Of a DNA stretch of 8,334 nt, positions 4,393 to 8,334 are shown in pieces. A program made the translations under genes and the position numbers. A model generated the notes under the pieces. It made no database searches. It was not told the origin of the DNA and worked only from the letters and a program-made list of their open reading frames with translations. Each line of letters opens with the position of its first letter. Positions within the stretch are counted from its first letter, which is position 1. Where the stretch lies: contig JAJFFA010000669.1 in assembly GCA_021776885.1 (NCBI GenBank), forward strand, positions 1-8,334. Direction: 5' to 3'. The stretch comes from Planctomycetota bacterium (GTDB lineage Bacteria; Planctomycetota; UBA1135; GCA-002686595).

Positions 4393-6858
4393 TCAGTCGA
4401 GCACCCGCCCGTCGTCCGCCAGTCGAGCGGACTCGTGCACCGGCAACAGAAAGCGGCCTACGCGGATCAGGCCGTCCTTGCTGAAGCGGTAGCCGTCCGG
4501 CGTCCACATGGCCTCCTCGACCGGAGCGTCGAGCATGGGCTCGTCCGACCCGGCCCGTGCCGGATGCATGCGGCCCGTCACCGCGCCATCGGCTCCGAAG
4601 GTGAACAGCGCCATCCACAGGTTGGCGGGCATCAGATCGCCGCGCCGGTAGGGGCCGCCCATGGGGCGGTACGGCGTGCGCCAGTTGTAGGGATCGGCGG
4701 CGGCGATCACGGGCCAGCTCTCGCGCACGATGTCCCCCGGCTGCCAGGTGTGGGTGCGCGCCACGCCATAGGCGGGGGCGTGGTCGTTCTGCCAGGTGTT
4801 GCGCTCGTCGAAGGTCGTCAGCCGATCCACGACGGTGTAGTCGCCGCGGATCTCGCTGCCGCAGTGCCAGTGGTAGGTGATCCAGCCGTGGTCGTCGCCA
4901 GGCAGCTCTTCGAAGGTCCAGCCCAGGAGCGTGATCAGCTCCAGGTGCTGGCCCAGGCGCCGCACGAAGCGCTGCGGCGCTTCGAAGTGGTGGCGTCGCG
5001 CGTAGGCCTCGGCCGACTCGCCGCGGGTGATGTCGAAGAACGTGCGCGCCCGCGGGTCGCCGCTGCGCCGCTTCAACACGCAGACCGCGCCGATGTCCTC
5101 GAAGACGTCCCGGTCCCAGAGCAGGGCCTGCAGCTCGAAGTCGCGGTTGACGGCCGCCATCAGCTCCGGACGGCTGGAGAGCACGGCCAGGTGCGTGATG
5201 AAGTAGTCCATCGACGCGATCGCGGCCAGGTCCTGCGCGCGCTCCTGGGCGTCGTACTTCTCCCAGTGGTCCAGGTGCTTGGGCAGCTTGATCAGCTGCG
5301 CGCCCTCGTCCTCGCGCAGGTAGACGGCCCAGTGGTAGGCGCTCGCGACGCGGAAGGTCGGCGCAGGCTCGCCGCGCTCGATGGCCGCCCCACGCCGCTC
5401 GCCCACGTCCGCGAGCACCTCCTCCATCGCCTCCCAGTAGCCCGAGAAGCGTCGCGTGTTGCGCGCCAGGAGGGTCTGGACGCCGAGGGCGGGGACGACC
5501 AGCAGCAGCAGCACCGCGAGCGCCGAGCGCATGCCGCTGCGGCCCCCGCCGCCCACGCCGCGGCCGGTCTGGGCGCGGGTCGCCAGCTCGAAACCCGACC
5601 CCGCCAGGGGTGCCAGCAGGGGCAAGAGGGGCAGCCAGAGGCGGAAGTCCTTCGAGCCCTTGTCGCTCATCACCCACAGGTTGAGCGCCAGGACGAGCAG
5701 TGCGATCGACGACGACCAGCGCGCTCGACGCCAGGCGACGACCAGCCCCAGGAGCAGGAACAGGAGCACGGGCCAGACCAGCATCGACGTGATGTTGCGG
5801 AAGTACCAGTCGGCGGGCAGCAGGCGCTCGATGTCCGCGAGGGTCGAACCTGCCGTGACGGCGGACGCGGCCTCCTTGGCGTCGATCGCCTGCTGGGCGG
5901 CGTCGTAGAGCTGGCGCGCGGGCTCGTCGAAGCCGAGCCGGGAGAGGAACAGGGCGCCGTAGGGACCCGCGTGGGAGACGAAGTGGCGCCACAGGCTCGC
6001 GCCCCAGACACCATAGATGAGCTTGTCGAGCACGACCTGCAGCAGCACACCGGCGCCGAAGCCGGCGCACAGGGGCGCCACGGCCGCCAGGCGCTCGCGC
6101 CGGTCGCGCAGGATCACGAGCAGCCCGAGGGGGACCGACACGAGCAGGGTCTGGTAGGCCAGGGTCAGCGCGGCGCCGAGCCACAGGGCACCGCGCAGGC
6201 GGCGCCGGGAGCTGCCCGGCACGATCAGGGCCTCGATCCCGCTGGCCGTGGCGAAGGCGGCGGCGACCCCGGACACGGGGGACACGCTGTACTGCAGGAA
6301 GACGGGGTTCGAGGCGACGAAGAAGGCCGACGCCAGACCCGCGCTGCGGCCCGCGAAGAGCGCGCCGATGCGCGCGCAGCGCCAGACGAGGGCCAGGCCG
6401 AAGCCCATCTGCAAGAGGCGTGCGAGGGAGACGACCGGGCGGTAGTTGTCGGCGCCGACCCAGTCCGCGATCGCGAAGAACGGCGCGAGCAGGGCGCTGA
6501 ACGCGAAGGAGCGGATCGAGGTCGAATCGAGCACTTCTTCGCCGCGCACGAAGGCCTGGGCGCGTTCGAGGTACTCGACCGAATCGGCGAGCTGGTAGCC
6601 CTCGAGCCTCCACCAGGAGAGCGCCTGGAGCAGCAGCGCCATGCACAGGACGAGGCGCAGCCACGGGTCGCCGAGTCCCGGCAGCTCGGGCTCGCGGGCT
6701 GCAATCGGTGCGCTGCGCGAGACGAAGGCGACCCGTGCGGACGAGGTCCCGGCGGCCGCGAGCAGCGGATCCTGGACGCTCCCCTCCTTGTGCGCGTCCC
6801 AGCGCGCGTCAGCGCGGCCGGAGTCGCCCGGCGGGCTCGCGGGGTCATGGGGCGGCAT
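4393..6858 (-). CDS. Polytopic GT-C-type membrane glycosyltransferase with C-terminal periplasmic beta domain
   Basis: The protein has 821 residues in three parts. Residues 1-64 are a hydrophilic, Pro/Ala-rich N-terminus. Residues 66-463 hold about ten or eleven hydrophobic segments (for example near 66-83, 116-134, 142-160, 190-212, 221-250, 255-275, 357-376, 381-397, 407-422 and 444-463). Residues 465-821 are soluble. The first external loop carries DSVEYLERA (92-100), with acidic residues where GT-C enzymes keep their catalytic acid. SDKGSKDFRLWLPLLPLL (398-415) resembles the HKE.RF..P..P motif of ALG9/PIG-B-type (GT22-like) mannosyltransferases. A late segment (about 640-760; ITYHWHC, GDYTVVDRLTT, HTWQPGDIVRESWPV, RRGDLMPANLW) looks like the beta-sandwich often following GT39/GT-C cores. 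It probably transfers a sugar from a lipid carrier outside the inner membrane; donor and acceptor are unknown. No ribosome-binding site is seen before ATG 6858. Confidence 0.8.
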   Translation of the reverse strand: MPPHDPASPPGDSGRADARWDAHKEGSVQDPLLAAAGTSSARVAFVSRSAPIAAREPELPGLGDPWLRLVLCMALLLQALSWWRLEGYQLADSVEYLERAQAFVRGEEVLDSTSIRSFAFSALLAPFFAIADWVGADNYRPVVSLARLLQMGFGLALVWRCARIGALFAGRSAGLASAFFVASNPVFLQYSVSPVSGVAAAFATASGIEALIVPGSSRRRLRGALWLGAALTLAYQTLLVSVPLGLLVILRDRRERLAAVAPLCAGFGAGVLLQVVLDKLIYGVWGASLWRHFVSHAGPYGALFLSRLGFDEPARQLYDAAQQAIDAKEAASAVTAGSTLADIERLLPADWYFRNITSMLVWPVLLFLLLGLVVAWRRARWSSSIALLVLALNLWVMSDKGSKDFRLWLPLLPLLAPLAGSGFELATRAQTGRGVGGGGRSGMRSALAVLLLLVVPALGVQTLLARNTRRFSGYWEAMEEVLADVGERRGAAIERGEPAPTFRVASAYHWAVYLREDEGAQLIKLPKHLDHWEKYDAQERAQDLAAIASMDYFITHLAVLSSRPELMAAVNRDFELQALLWDRDVFEDIGAVCVLKRRSGDPRARTFFDITRGESAEAYARRHHFEAPQRFVRRLGQHLELITLLGWTFEELPGDDHGWITYHWHCGSEIRGDYTVVDRLTTFDERNTWQNDHAPAYGVARTHTWQPGDIVRESWPVIAAADPYNWRTPYRPMGGPYRRGDLMPANLWMALFTFGADGAVTGRMHPARAGSDEPMLDAPVEEAMWTPDGYRFSKDGLIRVGRFLLPVHESARLADDGRVLD

Positions 6859-6991
6859 GGGGCACGCAGACTACCGAACCCGGAGGCGAGGTGGGGCCGT
6901 GCCCCCTGGATCACCTGTTGCAGGCCTACACGATGCGGGGGGCGGCCCCTCTGCACACACCGCATATGGGGTGGAAAAGCGCAGAAAGCCG

Positions 6992-7020
6992 TTGACTCGC
7001 CCCCGTGACGAGCGGATAAC
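6992..7020 (+). promoter_or_regulatory. Sigma70-like promoter for the LysM gene
   Basis: A -35 element TTGACT (6992-6997, five of six consensus bases) and a -10 element GATAAC (7015-7020, four of six) are separated by exactly 17 nt. It is the best promoter I can find in the window. It lies in a stretch visibly richer in A and T than its surroundings, between divergent genes. Transcription would begin near 7027, giving a leader of about 100 nt before the LysM ATG at 7126. Confidence 0.6.
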
Positions 7021-7113
7021 GAGCCGCGAGGGGAGCGCTCGATCGTTGTGCTCCAAGACGCCTAAGTCGCTTTGCGGCAAGTTGTTGTGTCGCATAGCGG
7101 TATCCGAGGGAGT

Positions 7114-7118
7114 AGGGA
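7114..7118 (+). promoter_or_regulatory. Ribosome-binding site fixing the LysM protein start
   Basis: AGGGA lies 7 nt before the ATG at 7126, with a second purine-rich run (GAGGGAG, 7106-7112) just upstream. This favours ATG 7126 over an in-frame ATG at 7072, which would add 18 polar residues in front of the membrane anchor and has no comparable site. Confidence 0.65.
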
Positions 7119-7125
7119 CAGACAC

Positions 7126-8001
7126 ATGGGTAGGATCGAAAAGGTCGTCGTCTTGAGCGTGCTGTTCCTGATCGCCGTCATCGTGACGGTCTCGGTCTAC
7201 CCGCGGGAGGTGGCCGTGAGCGAGGCGGGCCGCGAGCTGGCCCTGGGTGAGGCCGCCGCCGATCTGCCCGAGAACGAGGTCTCGCTGCCCATGACCCGGG
7301 TGCAGCCGCCGCGGGTCGTGCGCGGCACGACGCCGCAAGCCTCGAACGCCCTGGCCTCGGGCGCGGACCTGGGCGCGACGCCCCAAGGGACCCTCGGGGA
7401 GACGTCCGGGGCAACCCAGCACGGCCCCGCCGACCCGCGTCCGGCGAACGCGCGACGTCGACTTCCCGATCCGGGCGGGAGCGCGCCGCCCACGACCCAG
7501 CTCGCCGGCTCGGAGGCCACCGGCTCGGAGGCCAAGAAGACCGCGGCTCCCGCGTCGGTACTGCTGAGCTCTGCCGTCGAGGCCGAGGGCGCGATCCGTG
7601 GCCCGGCCATGCGCGTCGAGGCCGACTGGGACGTGGTCGAAGTGGAAGGGCTGCGCGCCACCTGGAACGACGATTTCCTGGTCTACACCTGCGCGGCCGG
7701 GGATGACTTCGCACGCATCGCGCGCAAGGTCTACCGCGACGAGAACAAGGTCGACCTCCTGCGCCGCAACAACGAGGGCGTCTCGAGCCTGAGCGCCGGG
7801 GACGAGGTCTGGATCCCCGTGCGCGACGACATGGGCTTCGTCGGCAACGAGCACGTGGTGGCCGAGGGTGAGAGCCTGTGGGTCATCGCCGACCGGGTGT
7901 ACGGCGAGGGCCGACGCTGGAACGAGATCTTCGAGGCCAACCGCGACGTCCTGCAGCAGCCGGACGCGGTGCGCGCAGGGATGACCCTGCGCATCCCGTA
8001 G
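7126..8001 (+). CDS. Membrane-anchored protein with two C-terminal LysM domains
   Basis: The protein has 291 residues. After MGRIEK, a single hydrophobic span (about 7-25, VVVLSVLFLIAVIVTVSVY) anchors it in the inner membrane with the rest outside. There is no lipobox or clear signal-peptidase site, so an uncleaved anchor is likely. Residues 26-180 form a low-complexity Ala/Pro/Gly/Thr linker, probably disordered. Two LysM modules follow: one at about 185-232 (VYTCAAGDDFARIARKVY through AGDEVWIPV) and one at about 242-291 (HVVAEGESLWVIADRVYG through AGMTLRIP), the latter ending the protein. LysM modules bind N-acetylglucosamine-containing glycans such as peptidoglycan. With no enzymatic domain visible, it probably ties membrane to cell wall or recruits a partner. 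It is divergent from the GT-C gene and has its own promoter. Confidence 0.9.
   Translation: MGRIEKVVVLSVLFLIAVIVTVSVYPREVAVSEAGRELALGEAAADLPENEVSLPMTRVQPPRVVRGTTPQASNALASGADLGATPQGTLGETSGATQHGPADPRPANARRRLPDPGGSAPPTTQLAGSEATGSEAKKTAAPASVLLSSAVEAEGAIRGPAMRVEADWDVVEVEGLRATWNDDFLVYTCAAGDDFARIARKVYRDENKVDLLRRNNEGVSSLSAGDEVWIPVRDDMGFVGNEHVVAEGESLWVIADRVYGEGRRWNEIFEANRDVLQQPDAVRAGMTLRIP
7505..7534 (+). repeat. In-frame 15-bp tandem duplication in the LysM linker
   Basis: CCGGCTCGGAGGCCA occurs twice back to back (7505-7519 and 7520-7534) without a mismatch. It encodes a repeated Gly-Ser-Glu-Ala step in the linker at about residues 128-136. Being a multiple of three, it lengthens the linker without a frameshift. 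The perfect identity suggests a recent duplication. Confidence 0.85.
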
Positions 8002-8084
8002 GGCGTTCAGCGGCCCCCGTGGGCGCCGCCACGCCCCCTGGCGCAATTTCGGCGCTTCCGCTGCGACGCCACGGCGTGCGGCGC

Positions 8085-8091
8085 GAAGAGG
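8085..8091 (+). promoter_or_regulatory. Ribosome-binding site for the DinB-family gene
   Basis: GAAGAGG lies 5 nt before ATG 8097 and supports that start. The 95-nt gap after the LysM stop contains no clear promoter, so the gene could be read through from the LysM transcript. Confidence 0.5.
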
Positions 8092-8096
8092 CCTGT

Positions 8097-8334
8097 ATGC
8101 CCATCCAACGCTGGTTCGAGCGCTCCTTCGACCTGGACCTGCCCCTCGACCGTTTCGCCGCCGTGCGCGAGCGCGTGCGCGGCACGCCAGCGCGGATCGA
8201 GGAGCGCCTGCGCGACGTCGACCCCGCGCGGCTCGTCGGGCGCCGCGGGGGCACCTGGTCGATCCTCGAGAACGTGGGGCACCTGGCCGACCTGGAGCCC
8301 CTCTGGGACGGCCGCCTGGACGACCTCCTCGGGG
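8097..8334 (+). CDS. DinB-family protein, N-terminal part (runs off the window edge)
   Basis: Only the first 79 codons are present; the reading frame is still open at the right edge. The start MPIQRWFERSFDLDLP leads into a helix (LDRFAAVRERVRGTPARIEE, about 17-36) and then the family-typical WSILENVGHLADLEPLW (54-70). His62 in GHL is in the place of the first metal-binding histidine of DinB/YfiT-like four-helix-bundle proteins; the other two ligands would lie beyond the edge. Members are metal-binding cytoplasmic proteins, some acting as thiol (bacillithiol or mycothiol) transferases, but most have no known function. The gene is on the same strand as the LysM gene, 95 nt downstream, and its connection to it is unclear. 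The family call rests on one partial motif and the general helical pattern. Confidence 0.75.
   Translation, partial: MPIQRWFERSFDLDLPLDRFAAVRERVRGTPARIEERLRDVDPARLVGRRGGTWSILENVGHLADLEPLWDGRLDDLLG

Noticed and set aside
6781..6789. AAGGAGGGG on the minus strand inside the GT-C gene, resembling a strong ribosome-binding site
   Set aside because: No ATG, GTG or TTG follows at a usable distance in any frame, so it does not mark a start; it is probably chance.
4360..7008. 882-codon plus-strand open frame opposite the GT-C gene
   Set aside because: It is an antisense shadow of the glycosyltransferase; the product is Arg/Gln/His-rich without any family features, whereas the minus-strand frame has membrane spans and motifs.
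7072..7125. Earlier in-frame start for the LysM protein
   Set aside because: It would add 18 polar residues before the membrane anchor, while ATG 7126 has a well-placed AGGGA site.
8023..8044. Possible terminator after the LysM gene (GCGCC/GGCGC stem followed by AATTT)
   Set aside because: The stem is only 5 bp with a 12-nt loop and the T-run is only three bases, too weak to call in such GC-rich DNA.

Overview
The window is very GC-rich chromosomal DNA from a diderm (LPS-type) bacterium. The presence of kdsB, the Kdo-activating enzyme, implies an outer membrane. A DUF1844 gene, a single-span LysM protein and a GT-C membrane protein with a C-terminal beta domain would suit a high-GC Planctomycetota, Myxococcota or related lineage. 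That placement is inference from gene content and style, not a database result. Nearly all the space is coding and most of it is ordinary housekeeping or envelope biology. I see no tRNA, rRNA, CRISPR array, transposase, toxin-antitoxin pair or phage gene.

Layout. Positions 1-258 carry no convincing gene. They hold a large imperfect palindrome (27-112) and a heptamer tandem repeat (148-189). A flavodoxin-fold NAD(P)H:FMN reductase follows on the plus strand (259-831). It converges, with only 12 nt between stop codons, on a tightly packed minus-strand operon. In transcription order this operon is an unknown lipoprotein (4218-3634), kdsB (3634-2792), pyrG (2795-1155) and a DUF1844 protein (1158-844). 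Every junction in it is a 1- or 4-nt stop/start overlap, so translational coupling is likely. A candidate sigma70-like promoter (4268-4296) lies just upstream, itself downstream of a 9-bp perfect hairpin (4299-4320) that may end the previous transcript. That transcript carries a large GT-C-type membrane glycosyltransferase (6858-4393).

A divergent intergenic region (6859-7125) separates the glycosyltransferase from a plus-strand membrane-anchored double-LysM protein (7126-8001). The LysM gene has the best promoter in the window (TTGACT, 17 nt, GATAAC) and a leader of about 100 nt. A DinB-family gene starts at 8097 and runs off the right edge.

How the genes fit together. PyrG makes CTP, and KdsB uses CTP to make CMP-Kdo, so their coupling is biochemically sensible. 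The lipoprotein, the GT-C enzyme and the LysM protein all point to the cell envelope. The FMN reductase and the DinB protein have no evident link to that theme. The less ordinary signals are the big upstream palindrome with its adjacent heptamer repeat, the unknown lipoprotein locked to kdsB-pyrG, and the GT-C protein's C-terminal domain.
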